Notes: generated from the sequence alone by a model not told the origin. A stretch of 34,326 bases of DNA from Cytobacillus firmus NBRC 15306 (GCF_001591465.1 NZ_BCUY01000043.1:1-34326); one strand, 5' to 3'; positions 12,592-19,842 are shown, numbered from the stretch's first letter. Program-made: numbers and translations.

Positions 12592-13190
12592 TCTTTTTTT
12601 GCTCTTAAAATAAAATAGCCTTTTTTCTTTTCTGCTGTCTCCACTTCGCCGAATAACTCTGTCAGCTTATCGATCGCAGATGGCGCACCCTGTTTTTTCT
12701 GGATGACAACCCATAGCTCTCCGCCCGATATTAGAGCATCGAAGCTTTGTTCAAAAATATCATGCACTATCTTTTTCCCGGCGCGGATTGGCGGGTTTGT
12801 CAGGATAGCCGCAAACTTATTGCCTTTCGTATTTTCGAGGCGGTCACTTTCATAGATTTGGACATTTTTTATGCCGTTCAATTCAGCATTTTCCTTCGCC
12901 AGTCCAAGCGCCCTCTCATTTACATCAACCATATGAACAGTCCGTTCCGGCATTAGCTTCGCTGCTGTCAGCCCGATTGGCCCATATCCGCAGCCGATAT
13001 CGAGAATGTTCCCATCCACGTCCGGCTGTTCAAATGTCTCGATTAATAATTTGGACCCAAAATCCACTTCACCCTTTGAAAAAACACCGTTGTCTGTTTT
13101 AAAGCGGAAAGGGAATTCCCTTAGTGTATAGTTCCAGGTTCTAGGGCTGCTATCAACTTGCTGTGTTTTGGAATAGTAGTGTTCAGACAT
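12588..13190 (-). CDS. rsmC: RsmC/YbxB-type class I SAM-dependent methyltransferase
   Basis: A 200-residue methyltransferase of the RsmC/RlmG family, expected to methylate guanine N2 in rRNA. The SAM-binding motif I is ILDIGCGYGPIGL (about residues 62-74), an acidic residue after strand 2 is in VHMVDVNERAL, and the catalytic NPPI motif is present in TNPPIRAGKK. It lacks the extra N-terminal domain of Escherichia coli RsmC, as does B. subtilis YbxB, which holds the same place between rplL and rpoB. The substrate nucleotide is inferred from the family and not proven. It has its own promoter and the site CTGGAGGTG. Confidence 0.88.
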   Translation of the reverse strand: MSEHYYSKTQQVDSSPRTWNYTLREFPFRFKTDNGVFSKGEVDFGSKLLIETFEQPDVDGNILDIGCGYGPIGLTAAKLMPERTVHMVDVNERALGLAKENAELNGIKNVQIYESDRLENTKGNKFAAILTNPPIRAGKKIVHDIFEQSFDALISGGELWVVIQKKQGAPSAIDKLTELFGEVETAEKKKGYFILRAKKD

Positions 13191-13257
13191 GAAATCACCT
13201 CCAGGAGTATATATAAGAAGATAAAAGGAGAATCACAAATTATGTGGTTTCGAAGGA

Positions 13258-13286
13258 ATTATATAGGATTGCCCATTAAAAAGCAA
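13258..13286 (-). promoter_or_regulatory. Candidate sigma-A promoter of rsmC
   Basis: TTGCTT, 17 nt, TATAAT (perfect -10) on the minus strand, about 65 nt upstream of the methyltransferase start and downstream of the rplL terminator. This suggests the gene is transcribed separately from rplJ-rplL. Confidence 0.7.
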
Positions 13287-13320
13287 AAAGTTAAAGGACA
13301 ATGTATATTCGACCCCAAAA

Positions 13321-13350
13321 CAAAAAGCCCGCTTAAGCAGCGGACTTTTC
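13321..13350 (-). terminator. Intrinsic terminator after rplL
   Basis: AAGTCCGC pairs with GCGGGCTT (one G-U pair) around a 7-nt loop and is followed by TTTTTG on the minus strand. It begins about 11 nt after the rplL stop and closes the rplJ-rplL unit. Confidence 0.88.
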
Positions 13351-13360
13351 ATAAAGGCTA

Positions 13361-13726
13361 TTACTTAACTTCAACGCCAGCTCCAACTTCTTCAAGCTTA
13401 GCTTTAACTTCTTCAGCTTCTTCTTTAGAAACGCCTTCTTTAAGAGCTTTAGGAGTGTTGTCAACAAGTTCTTTCGCTTCTTTAAGTCCAAGACCTGTGA
13501 TTTCACGTACCACTTTGATAACTTTGATTTTTTGGTCGCCTGCAGAAGCAAGAACAACGTCAAATTCAGTTTTCTCTTCAGCAGCGCCACCAGCAGCAGC
13601 TCCGCCCATCATTGCTACAGGAGCAGCAGCAGTTACACCAAATTCTTCTTCAATAGCTTTTACTAGGTCGTTTAGTTCTAAAACAGTCATGGATTTAACT
13701 GCTTCAATGATTTGTTCTTTAGTCAT
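13361..13726 (-). CDS. rplL: 50S ribosomal protein L7/L12
   Basis: Multicopy stalk protein that recruits and activates translational GTPases. The 121-residue product shows the N-terminal dimerisation and L10-binding helix region ([18 protein letters not shown]), an alanine/glycine-rich flexible hinge around residues 36-50 ([15 protein letters not shown]), and the conserved C-terminal factor-binding domain ending in [10 protein letters not shown]. Start is an ATG with GGAGGAAAC before it. It lies 57 nt after rplJ and shares its promoter and leader; no separate promoter is evident. Confidence 0.99.
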   Translation of the reverse strand: MTKEQIIEAVKSMTVLELNDLVKAIEEEFGVTAAAPVAMMGGAAAGGAAEEKTEFDVVLASAGDQKIKVIKVVREITGLGLKEAKELVDNTPKALKEGVSKEEAEEVKAKLEEVGAGVEVK

Positions 13727-13783
13727 GATTATGTTTCCTCCTTATTTTTGGTTTGAATCTATTAGTTTAACGCTAAAATCAAC

Positions 13784-14284
13784 TTACGCGCCTTGTTCTT
13801 CTTTTTGATCTGCAACAGCTTTTGCAGCAAGAGCAAGATTGCGGATAGGTGCTTGAAGTACGCTGAGTAGCATAGAAAGCAAGCCTTCGCGTGATGGTAG
13901 TTCAGCAAGAGCTTTAACTTCTTCTACTGAAGCGATCGTTCCTTCGATTACACCTGCTTTAATTTCAAGTGCTTCATGCTTTTTCGCGAAATCATTAAGG
14001 ATTTTCGCTGGAGCAACTACATCTTCTGTGCTGAACGCGATTGCGTTAGGTCCAGTTAAAGCTTCGTTTAAACCGGAAAGTTCAGCAGCTTCAGCAGCAC
14101 GGCGAGTCATTGAATTCTTGTATACTTTGAATTCTACGCCAGCTTCACGAAGTTGTTTACGAAGTTCAGTAACCTCAGCAACAGTAAGACCACGGTAGTC
14201 AACTACAACTGTTGATAAACTGGATTTAAGCTTATCAGCAATTTCGTCTACGATTTGTTTCTTTTGTTCGATAACGCTGCTCAT
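13784..14284 (-). CDS. rplJ: 50S ribosomal protein L10
   Basis: L10 anchors the L7/L12 dimers to 23S rRNA at the stalk base. I use the ATG giving [14 protein letters not shown] (166 residues) because AGGAGGTGTAAGG stands directly upstream; the frame is open 14 codons further but that stretch belongs to the leader. The protein carries the usual [16 protein letters not shown] segment and a C-terminal helix that binds L12. The L10-L12 complex is known in B. subtilis to control this operon by transcription attenuation, and the required leader and terminator are visible just upstream. Confidence 0.98.
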   Translation of the reverse strand: MSSVIEQKKQIVDEIADKLKSSLSTVVVDYRGLTVAEVTELRKQLREAGVEFKVYKNSMTRRAAEAAELSGLNEALTGPNAIAFSTEDVVAPAKILNDFAKKHEALEIKAGVIEGTIASVEEVKALAELPSREGLLSMLLSVLQAPIRNLALAAKAVADQKEEQGA

Positions 14285-14468
14285 CCTTACACCTCCTGTA
14301 GAATTTTCTACATTCATACCGTCCAATAAAAAACCTCCACGACTTTGCAGACATGGAGGAAGTATACAATAGCAAGAAAAAGCAATTCTATCGTAATACC
14401 TCGGCAGGAAATTAAGCGGTTAAGCACCTGCTGTCTACGGCACAAATGTTATTATATTTTTAACAACA
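14285..14468 (-). promoter_or_regulatory. L10-type leader RNA of rplJ-rplL
   Basis: The 5' leader of rplJ-rplL has the conserved L10-binding fold: CCGTAGACAGCAGG (14427-14440 complement) pairs with CCTGCCGAGG (about 14399-14408), with a CTTAATTT internal segment between. Downstream is a terminator hairpin (14328-14362). In B. subtilis binding of the L10-L12 complex to such a leader promotes the terminator and lowers operon expression. The fold and conserved bases are seen here; the control is carried over from the homologous system. Confidence 0.88.
14328..14362 (-). terminator. Attenuator terminator in the rplJ leader
   Basis: CCTCCA pairs with TGGAGG around a 14-nt loop region, directly followed by TTTTTT on the minus strand, about 45 nt before the rplJ start codon. 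Because it lies between promoter and gene it must be conditional, as expected of L10-L12 autoregulation. Confidence 0.85.
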
Positions 14469-14474
14469 AAATAC

Positions 14475-14503
14475 ATATTACAGCATGTATTTTAGAATGT
14501 CAA
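14475..14503 (-). promoter_or_regulatory. Sigma-A promoter of rplJ-rplL
   Basis: Perfect -35 TTGACA, 17-nt spacer, -10 TAATAT on the minus strand, about 190 nt upstream of rplJ. It lies between a repeat element (14518-14633) and the L10 leader. Confidence 0.88.
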
Positions 14504-14517
14504 TTGTTATTATTGTC

Positions 14518-14633
14518 CAGCTTCAGCACCTAGCCCCTCGAGGTCATAAGCCAATCCTCCCGGAAAGGCAAAAACACCTTTCAGTGAGGCTCGTCTTATG
14601 CTTGTCGGGGCTGGGCAAGGCGCTTCCGCTTTT
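14518..14633 (+). repeat. Near-palindromic ~115-bp repeat, copy A
   Basis: On the plus strand the element runs from CAGCTTCAGCACCTAGCCCC through GGTCATAAGCC and ends CAAGGCGCTTCCGCTTTTCT. Its two halves are complementary: AGCCCC with GGGGCT, CATAAG with CTTATG, and a CCTCCCGG/AAAGG block with CACCTTTC and GAGG. It ends exactly at the rplA stop codon and stops about 15 nt before the rplJ -35 box. A second copy, about 90% identical and in opposite orientation, lies at 15383-15500. I recall related elements scattered in Bacillaceae genomes but cannot search for them here. Confidence 0.85.
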
Positions 14634-15332
14634 CTATTTTACTGCAACAGATGAAGGATCTACTTTAACGCCAGGTCCCATTGTAGAAGTAACAGAAACG
14701 TTCTTCATGTAAGTTCCTTTAGCAGCAGCAGGCTTTACTTTCATCATTGTGTCGAAAATAGTGTTGAAGTTTTCAACAAGCTTTTCGTCTTCGAAAGATA
14801 CTTTACCGATTGGCACGTGGATGTTACCAGCTTTGTCAACACGGTATTCAACTTTACCTGCTTTGATTTCGTTAACTGCTTTTTGAACGTCAAAAGTAAC
14901 TGTGCCAGTCTTAGGGTTTGGCATTAAGCCTTTAGGTCCTAATACGCGGCCAAGTTTACCAACTTCACCCATCATGTCAGGTGTAGCAACGATTACATCA
15001 AAGTCGAACCAGCCTTGGCTGATTTTGTTGATGTATTCAGCATCGCCTACGAAATCTGCTCCAGCAGCTTCTGCTTCTTTCGCTTTTTCACCCTTAGCGA
15101 AAACAAGAACGCGCTGAGTTTTACCAGTTCCGTTTGGAAGAACTACTGCTCCACGGATTTGCTGGTCAGCTTTCTTAGGGTCAACTCCAAGACGGAATGC
15201 TACCTCAACAGTTGCATCAAATTTAGCAAAATTAGTTTTCTTCGCAAGTTCAATTGCCTCAGCAATCGGGTAAGCTTTTGAAGAATCAACAAGCTTTGCA
15301 GCTTCTGTGTACTTCTTACCTTTTTTAGCCAT
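14634..15332 (-). CDS. rplA: 50S ribosomal protein L1
   Basis: L1 forms the mobile stalk that handles E-site tRNA. I place the start at the ATG giving [20 protein letters not shown] (232 residues, the usual Bacillus length), 6-10 nt after CAAGGAGGAAAT; the frame remains open upstream into a repeat element, but that is not coding. The conserved core [20 protein letters not shown] is present. L1 is a translational repressor of rplKA in several bacteria. Unusually, the gene is bracketed by two inverted copies of the same repeat, one in the rplK-rplA gap and one ending at its own stop codon. Confidence 0.98.
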   Translation of the reverse strand: MAKKGKKYTEAAKLVDSSKAYPIAEAIELAKKTNFAKFDATVEVAFRLGVDPKKADQQIRGAVVLPNGTGKTQRVLVFAKGEKAKEAEAAGADFVGDAEYINKISQGWFDFDVIVATPDMMGEVGKLGRVLGPKGLMPNPKTGTVTFDVQKAVNEIKAGKVEYRVDKAGNIHVPIGKVSFEDEKLVENFNTIFDTMMKVKPAAAKGTYMKNVSVTSTMGPGVKVDPSSVAVK

Positions 15333-15382
15333 TTTTATTTCCTCCTTGATTGTGGTTTTAGCGGAATAACCTCCCACGTTTA

Positions 15383-15500
15383 AAAGCGGAGGCGCCTTGG
15401 TCTGCCCCGACAAGCATAAGACATGCCTGACTGAAAGGTGTTCTTTACCTTTCCGGGAGGATTGGCTTATGACCTCGAGGGGCTAGGCGCCTGCGCTTGA
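15383..15500 (-). repeat. Near-palindromic ~115-bp repeat, copy B
   Basis: This is the same element as 14518-14633, read on the minus strand: GCGCCTAGCCCCTCGAGG, GGTCATAAGCC, CTCCCGGAAAGG, then ACACCTTTCAGT, GTCTTATGCTTGTCGGGG and CAAGGCGCCTCCGCTTTT. It lies in the rplK-rplA spacer of 238 nt, about 50 nt before the L1 start codon. Its sequence is intact enough to fold into a long hairpin by itself. No T-tract follows, so it is not an ordinary terminator. Confidence 0.85.
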
Positions 15501-15509
15501 CAGAACAAA

Positions 15510-15542
15510 GGTTGCGAGTGAAACAAATTCAACGTCGCAACC
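15510..15542 (-). other. Hairpin downstream of rplK
   Basis: GGTTGCGA and TCGCAACC form a perfect 8-bp stem around a 17-nt loop, about 30 nt after the rplK stop codon and just before repeat copy B. The trailing sequence CTTTGTTC is a poor T-tract. It may be an mRNA 3'-end or weak terminator structure. Confidence 0.45.
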
Positions 15543-15570
15543 TCATCCCTTAATCTGCTTCATACATGGA

Positions 15571-15996
15571 TTAGTCTTCGATAACGATACCCATGCTGCG
15601 TGCAGTACCTTCAACCATACGCATTGCAGCTTCTACGCTTGCAGCGTTTAGATCAGGCATCTTTGTTTCAGCAATCTCGCGTACCTTGTCACGCTTGACT
15701 GTTGCTACTTTATTACGGTTTGGTTCACCAGAACCAGACTCGATTCCAGCCGCTTTCTTAAGAAGAACTGCAGCAGGAGGAGTTTTCGTAATAAATGTAA
15801 ATGAACGGTCTTCAAAAACCGTGATTTCAACAGGAATGATTAAGCCAGCTTGTTCAGCTGTGCGAGCGTTAAATTCCTTACAGAATCCCATGATGTTAAC
15901 ACCTGCTTGACCTAGTGCCGGTCCTACCGGTGGTGCAGGGTTCGCTTTACCTGCAGGGATTTGCAGCTTTACAAGTTTGATTACTTTTTTAGCCAC
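15571..15996 (-). CDS. rplK: 50S ribosomal protein L11
   Basis: L11 binds the GTPase-associated centre of 23S rRNA and is the site of thiostrepton action and of RelA sensing. I use a GTG start giving (M)[20 protein letters not shown], 141 residues, matching Bacillus L11; TAAGGAGGTG lies directly before it, whereas the upstream ATG has no such support. The proline-containing N-terminal loop ([19 protein letters not shown]) and the RNA-binding C-terminal domain are intact. It has its own extended -10 promoter and is followed by rplA after a repeat-containing spacer. Confidence 0.98.
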   Translation of the reverse strand: MAKKVIKLVKLQIPAGKANPAPPVGPALGQAGVNIMGFCKEFNARTAEQAGLIIPVEITVFEDRSFTFITKTPPAAVLLKKAAGIESGSGEPNRNKVATVKRDKVREIAETKMPDLNAASVEAAMRMVEGTARSMGIVIED

Positions 15997-16131
15997 GAGA
16001 CACACCTCCTTAAAGTCCGTGATGTGGTAATAGGGAAAGTTCCCTCCCACTCAACTTATAGTCTTTATATTAAGATAAAGAACTTTTAACTATTGTCCAG
16101 TCTCTTTGTCCGAGACATACTGACCTTTGAA

Positions 16132-16160
16132 ATATTATCACTTTTCAAAGCCAATTTCAA
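16132..16160 (-). promoter_or_regulatory. Sigma-A promoter of rplK-rplA
   Basis: TTGAAA, 17 nt, TAATAT with an extended TGA before the -10 box. It gives an rplK leader of about 130 nt, which contains GGGAGGGAACTTTCCC-like local pairing. No attenuator with a T-tract is visible in this leader. Confidence 0.78.
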
Positions 16161-16207
16161 GTTTTTTTACAAAGATATATAAAAGTACTTTCACAGAAGG
16201 CTGATTC

Positions 16208-16741
16208 TTACAGTTTTTCAATCTGTGAAAAATCAAGTTCAACCGGAGTGTCACGGCCAAACATGTTCACAAGCACTTTAATCTTCGCTTTATCTTTATC
16301 AATATCTTCAATCGAGCCTGTGAAGTTCGCAAACGGACCTTCTTTCACCTTAACAGTTTCGCCGATCTCAAAGTTGATATCAAAGCGGGCTTCTTCGACA
16401 CCCATATGCTTAAGGATATGAGTAACTTCCTCAGGCAATAGCGGAGTCGGCTTTGAGCCTGAACCGGCCGAACCTACGAATCCGGTTACACCCGGAGTAT
16501 TTCTCACTACATACCAGGAATCATCTGTCATAACGATTTCTACCAGTACATAACCAGGGAAGACCTTGCGCTTCACTACTTTTTTCTTGCCGTTCTTCAA
16601 TTCTGTTTCTTCTTCTTCCGGGACTACCACACGGAAGATCTTATCTTGCATACCCATTGACTCAACACGTTTCTCCAGATTGGCTTTCACTTTATTTTCA
16701 TAGCCGGAGTACGTATGAACAACATACCAATTCTTTTCCAT
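16208..16741 (-). CDS. nusG: Transcription termination/antitermination factor NusG
   Basis: NusG (Spt5 family) binds elongating RNA polymerase and influences pausing and termination. The 177-residue product begins MEKNWYVVHTYSGYENKVK, has the NGN domain (about 1-110) and a C-terminal KOW motif (EIGETVKVKEGPFANFTGSI). The ATG start lacks a purine-rich site at normal distance: GGGAGGGAAGG lies about 20 nt upstream, separated from the start by a 5-bp hairpin (AGGAC/GTCCT) that would reduce the effective spacing to about 7 nt. A promoter and a terminator-like hairpin lie between secE and nusG. Confidence 0.98.
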   Translation of the reverse strand: MEKNWYVVHTYSGYENKVKANLEKRVESMGMQDKIFRVVVPEEEETELKNGKKKVVKRKVFPGYVLVEIVMTDDSWYVVRNTPGVTGFVGSAGSGSKPTPLLPEEVTHILKHMGVEEARFDINFEIGETVKVKEGPFANFTGSIEDIDKDKAKIKVLVNMFGRDTPVELDFSQIEKL

Positions 16742-16746
16742 TCACG

Positions 16747-16770
16747 AGGACTTGTTCGTCCTTCCCTCCC
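16747..16770 (-). promoter_or_regulatory. nusG ribosome binding site with bridging hairpin
   Basis: The purine tract GGGAGGGAAGG (16760-16770 complement) is too far from the ATG at 16741 for normal initiation. AGGAC and GTCCT around a 6-nt loop fold the gap, bringing GGGAGG to roughly 7 nt from the start. Structural bridging of this kind is inferred from pairing and spacing only. Confidence 0.5.
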
Positions 16771-16803
16771 TGTATTCAACAATTTATTATTTTTCTCCAA
16801 ATT

Positions 16804-16824
16804 AAAAAACCCGTTTCCGGGCTT
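16804..16824 (-). terminator. Terminator-like hairpin between secE and nusG
   Basis: AAGCCCG, loop GAAA, CGGGTTT, followed by more T residues (minus strand). It has the form of an intrinsic terminator with a stable GNRA loop. Because nusG follows without an evident promoter after it, it should act as a partial or conditional terminator. Confidence 0.72.
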
Positions 16825-16850
16825 TGCAAATGTTTCCTGTGTTATTCTCC

Positions 16851-16881
16851 ATTATACCATGGAAACTCAGGGGTTATTCAA
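16851..16881 (-). promoter_or_regulatory. Candidate extended -10 promoter upstream of nusG
   Basis: A perfect TATAAT preceded by TGG (extended -10) on the minus strand, with TTGAAT 19 nt upstream overlapping the secE stop codon. The -35 spacing is long, but extended -10 promoters tolerate this. Its predicted start is about 20 nt before the terminator-like hairpin. Confidence 0.55.
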
Positions 16882-17056
16882 GAATTATACGAATCAATTC
16901 AGAAATTCCCAGGTCAAGCACTGCAAAAAACAGAGCGAAGAACGTAACTGTAGCAAGAACGGTAACAGTATAGCTTGTCAGCTCTTTGCGTTTAGGCCAG
17001 CTGACCTTTCTCATTTCCCGGCCAACTTCACGGAAAAAATTCACGATGCGCTGCAT
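16874..17056 (-). CDS. secE: Preprotein translocase subunit SecE
   Basis: SecE is the clamp subunit of the SecYEG membrane channel. The 60-residue product starts MQRIVNFFREVGREMRKVSW; the ATG is preceded by TTGGGGGTT. A longer reading from a TTG seven codons upstream is possible but has no better site. The amphipathic conserved REMRKVSWPKRKEL region is followed by a single transmembrane helix (VTVLATVTFFALFFAVLDLG), the short Gram-positive form. Its place between rpmG and nusG is canonical. Confidence 0.95.
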   Translation of the reverse strand: MQRIVNFFREVGREMRKVSWPKRKELTSYTVTVLATVTFFALFFAVLDLGISELIRIILE

Positions 17057-17191
17057 TTCGTAACCCCCAACTTTCAAAAGATATATCCTTTAACAAGAAG
17101 CGAAAGCGGCTTCAAATCAGACCGATCTTCCAATCTGCATAAAACACTCAGCTTCAGTCTATTAGAAAGAACAAACTTCTTATCTATATAA

Positions 17192-17335
17192 TCACTTTGT
17201 TTCTTTATGGATCGTATGAGCACTGCATGTGCTGCAGAATTTCTTCAGTTCCAGCCGTACAGCATCATTTTTGCCCGCAGTGGAATAATTCCTGGAACCA
17301 CATACAGAGCAAGCCAAAATTACTTTTTTTGTCAT
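17192..17335 (-). CDS. rpmG: 50S ribosomal protein L33 (zinc-ribbon form)
   Basis: A 47-codon gene beginning [20 protein letters not shown] and ending THIHKETK-like (HTIHKETK). The paired cysteines C9/C12 and C34/C37 give the zinc-binding version of L33. The ATG follows AGGTGG and a strong promoter. It lies between sigH and secE, the position of the B. subtilis second L33 gene (rpmGB). The sequence is short but the cysteine pattern, the KKFCSTC motif and context make it secure. In Bacillus the zinc form of L33 is one of several paralogues; I cannot tell from this window whether a zinc-free copy exists. Confidence 0.93.
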   Translation of the reverse strand: MTKKVILACSVCGSRNYSTAGKNDAVRLELKKFCSTCSAHTIHKETK

Positions 17336-17369
17336 ATTTCCACCTACTAAGTCACATTACGCCCTTAAA

Positions 17370-17398
17370 ACTTTAACACGCACCTAAATACATGTCAA
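17370..17398 (-). promoter_or_regulatory. Sigma-A promoter of rpmG-secE
   Basis: Perfect -35 TTGACA, 17-nt spacer and -10 TAAAGT on the minus strand, about 35-40 nt upstream of the rpmG start. I see no clear GC-rich terminator between sigH and this promoter. Confidence 0.82.
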
Positions 17399-17434
17399 TA
17401 ACTGCAAAAAAAGCAAGGTGTTGGGAAATTATGT

Positions 17435-18091
17435 CTACAGGGAAAATTCGCGCACTTCCAGATATCTTTCCAGCTTTCTTTTCACTCGCTGCAGAGCATT
17501 GTCAATCGATTTAACATGGCGGTTCAGTTCTTCGGAAATTTCCTGATAGGACTGCCCATCCAAATAAAGAGCAAGCACCTTACGTTCAAGGTCACTCAAT
17601 AGCTCAGACATTTTCACTTCAATATGATCAAATTCTTCCTGGTTGATAAACAGCTCTTCAGGGTCCATAACCTTTGCCCCGGAGATTACATCCATAAGAG
17701 TTCTGTCAGACTCCTCATCATAAATGGGCTTGTCCAAAGACACATATGAGTTCAGCGGAATATGCTTTTGGCGGGTCGCCGTCTTAATGGCGGTTATGAT
17801 TTGCCTGGTGATGCACAGTTCGGCAAACGCTTTAAATGAAGACAGCTTGTCCTCTTTAAAGTCGCGGATCGCCTTGTATAAGCCGATCATTCCCTCTTGT
17901 ACAATATCTTCTTTATCTGCGCCAATCAAAAAATAGGATCTTGCTTTTGCCCGGACAAAGTTGCGGTACTTATGAATCAGATAATCCAGCGCCTCACTCT
18001 CGCCCTTATGAACGAGCTCCACTATTTCTTCGTCCTCAAGCTGGATAAAGTCTATAAGATTTTCGTCGATTGTCTTGAAGTCAGCACTCAC
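17435..18091 (-). CDS. sigH: RNA polymerase sigma-H factor
   Basis: Sigma-H directs genes for the transition to stationary phase, sporulation initiation and competence in Bacillus. I set a GTG start giving (M)SADFKTIDENLIDFIQLED, 218 residues as in B. subtilis, after GGGGGGATCC. Region 2 (YRNFVRAKARSYFLIGADKE) and region 4 (LDGQSYQEISEELNRHVKSI) are strongly conserved. The gene has a strong sigma-A promoter just upstream. In B. subtilis that promoter is repressed by AbrB; I cannot assign an AbrB site from sequence. A longer in-frame reading to 18211 runs through the promoter and is rejected. Confidence 0.97.
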   Translation of the reverse strand: MSADFKTIDENLIDFIQLEDEEIVELVHKGESEALDYLIHKYRNFVRAKARSYFLIGADKEDIVQEGMIGLYKAIRDFKEDKLSSFKAFAELCITRQIITAIKTATRQKHIPLNSYVSLDKPIYDEESDRTLMDVISGAKVMDPEELFINQEEFDHIEVKMSELLSDLERKVLALYLDGQSYQEISEELNRHVKSIDNALQRVKRKLERYLEVREFSL

Positions 18092-18127
18092 TAGGATCCC
18101 CCCGACCGTACAAGCATGGTTAGAAAC

Positions 18128-18157
18128 ATTATACAGCACGGTTTTTTCAAGCGTCAA
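18128..18157 (-). promoter_or_regulatory. Sigma-A promoter of sigH
   Basis: TTGACG, 18 nt, TATAAT (perfect -10) on the minus strand, placed in the 70-nt gap between the rae1 stop and the sigH start. It lets sigH be expressed independently of the upstream cysE-rae1 run. Confidence 0.83.
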
Positions 18158-18161
18158 CCGC

Positions 18162-18671
18162 TCATTGGCCCCCTCTGCGCCATTTTTCAAAAATTTCTGC
18201 CACTTCATCACTGAGAGGTATCTTGGAAACTGGCTTTTTCTCCTGAATTTTTTTTACTTTTTTTTCGATGCTGCTTTCAATCAAATTCATTTCATTCAGC
18301 AGCTCCCTCGCTGATTTTCTTAACGCCCCCTGTCCAAAGATGACCCATTGCTCTGTGAAATCCGAGGTTGCAACATGAATTTGGGTTTTAATATTGCTGA
18401 GATCGATAGCTAATTTTTCGATGCGTTCATCGGCCGTTTCATTATTCCGCGTGAAAATAACTTCGATCTTTGAATTCTTAAACTTTTTTTCCGTGCCCTT
18501 TACATAGTGGGCATCAAACACGACAATTACTCTGTACCCGGAATATCCCTGGTACTCGGCCATTTTTTCAATCAGACGGTCTCTGGCTGATGATAAATCC
18601 TTGTTTTTGAGTTCCCTGAGTTCTGGCCAAGCACCAATTATGTTGTATCCGTCAACAAGAAGGATGTCCAT
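18162..18671 (-). CDS. rae1: Ribosome-associated endoribonuclease Rae1 (YacP, NYN/PIN-like)
   Basis: A 169-residue NYN-domain nuclease. In B. subtilis Rae1 enters the ribosomal A site and cuts certain mRNAs during translation. The N terminus MDILLVDGYNIIGAWPEL carries the first conserved aspartate (D7), followed by VIVVFDAHYVKGTEKK and IHVATSDFTEQ with further acidic residues, typical of PIN-fold active sites. It follows rlmB with 2 nt between and precedes sigH. The ATG has TTGAGGGAT upstream. Function is assigned by orthology and position. Confidence 0.92.
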   Translation of the reverse strand: MDILLVDGYNIIGAWPELRELKNKDLSSARDRLIEKMAEYQGYSGYRVIVVFDAHYVKGTEKKFKNSKIEVIFTRNNETADERIEKLAIDLSNIKTQIHVATSDFTEQWVIFGQGALRKSARELLNEMNLIESSIEKKVKKIQEKKPVSKIPLSDEVAEIFEKWRRGGQ

Positions 18672-18673
18672 TT

Positions 18674-19417
18674 TTATCCCTCAAGCGGGTGCCGTTTCCG
18701 ATAAACCTCATACATGAGCAGCGCAGCCGCAACTGATGCGTTAAGGGAAGTAACGTGTCCAGCCATCGGCAGGTTAATGAGGAAGTCGCATTTATCCCGA
18801 ATCAGGCGGCCCATTCCTTTACCTTCGCTGCCGATTACAAGACCTAAAGGCATCGCTCCATCCATCTGGCGGTAGTCCTGTTTCCCTTTTGCATCCGTAC
18901 CGGCGATCCAGACGCCTCTTTCTTTTAATTCATCAATCGTTCTTGCCATATTGGTAACACGGACAACCGGAATATACTCGATCGCTCCTGTTGATGCTTT
19001 AGCTACCGTTGCTGTCAGCCCGACGGCTCTCCTCTTCGGAATAATGATTCCATGTGCACCTACTGCATCGGCCGTTCTCATGATGGATCCCAGATTGTGC
19101 GGATCTTCAATTTCATCCAGAAGCAGGAAAAATGGTGCTTCATTTTTCTTTTCCGCAGCAGCAAACAGATCATCGATTTCTGCGTATTGATAGGCAGCAA
19201 CCTGTGCAATGACACCTTGATGGTTTCCCTCTGCCATCCCATCTATTTTTTTCTTGGGTACAAACTGGACCAGCACCCCGGCGGCCTTCGCCAATCCGAT
19301 CACCTGCTGCATCTGCCCGCTTTGCGATCCTTCTGCAATAAAAATCTTATTAATATCTCTCTCTGACTTCAATGCTTCAATGACGGGATTTTTCCCAATG
19401 ATAAAATCCTGGCTCAT
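18674..19417 (-). CDS. rlmB: 23S rRNA (guanosine-2'-O-)-methyltransferase RlmB
   Basis: SPOUT-class TrmH-family methyltransferase, 247 residues, expected to 2'-O-methylate a guanosine in the 23S rRNA peptidyl transferase region (Gm2251 in E. coli numbering). An N-terminal substrate-binding domain (about 1-80) is followed by motif 1 ([19 protein letters not shown]), motif 2 ([13 protein letters not shown]) and motif 3 ([19 protein letters not shown]), which form the trefoil knot. Its start overlaps the mrnC stop by 4 nt, indicating translational coupling. The exact methylation site is inferred from family. Confidence 0.94.
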   Translation of the reverse strand: MSQDFIIGKNPVIEALKSERDINKIFIAEGSQSGQMQQVIGLAKAAGVLVQFVPKKKIDGMAEGNHQGVIAQVAAYQYAEIDDLFAAAEKKNEAPFFLLLDEIEDPHNLGSIMRTADAVGAHGIIIPKRRAVGLTATVAKASTGAIEYIPVVRVTNMARTIDELKERGVWIAGTDAKGKQDYRQMDGAMPLGLVIGSEGKGMGRLIRDKCDFLINLPMAGHVTSLNASVAAALLMYEVYRKRHPLEG

Positions 19418-19839
19418 TTTACCGCTCCTCCTTTCTTTTTCTCAACTAACTCTATGGATTCCAGAATCAGCTCTTCCATCCGCTCCTGTCTTTTCGCTAA
19501 AAACAGATAACCGATCAGTGATTCAAAAGCGGTGCTGTATCTGTATGTTTGGACATCTGTATTTTTCGGCACCGAACCGGATTTGGCATTCCGCCCCCTC
19601 CGGACTACTGCCAGTTCTTCTTCTGTCAGCCGTTCAGAGTCCATTAATTCATGAATGATCAGGGACTGGGCTTTTGCAGAAACATACCGGGTCGCCTCCT
19701 TATGGAGAAAATGAGGGCGAACCCGTCCGTTTTGCAGGAGATGGTGGCGAATATAGGTCTCAAACACCGCATCTCCCATATACGCCAGGGCAAGACTATT
19801 CAATTGTTTTTCATCTACGTTGTTATCATATGGAAGCAT
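19414..19839 (-). CDS. mrnC: Mini-ribonuclease III
   Basis: A 141-residue RNase III-like enzyme made of the catalytic domain only, with no dsRNA-binding domain. Mini-III matures the ends of 23S rRNA in B. subtilis. The signature [16 protein letters not shown] holds the catalytic aspartate D23; a second acidic cluster is in the C-terminal helices ([15 protein letters not shown]). It is 3 nt downstream of cysS and overlaps rlmB by 4 nt. The site GAAAAGAGGC precedes the ATG. Confidence 0.94.
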   Translation of the reverse strand: MLPYDNNVDEKQLNSLALAYMGDAVFETYIRHHLLQNGRVRPHFLHKEATRYVSAKAQSLIIHELMDSERLTEEELAVVRRGRNAKSGSVPKNTDVQTYRYSTAFESLIGYLFLAKRQERMEELILESIELVEKKKGGAVK

Positions 19840-19842
19840 TGC

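Noticed and set aside
18092-18211. N-terminal extension of sigH
   Set aside because: It would overlap the rae1 end and run through the sigH promoter; the GTG start at 18091 gives exactly the usual 218 residues.
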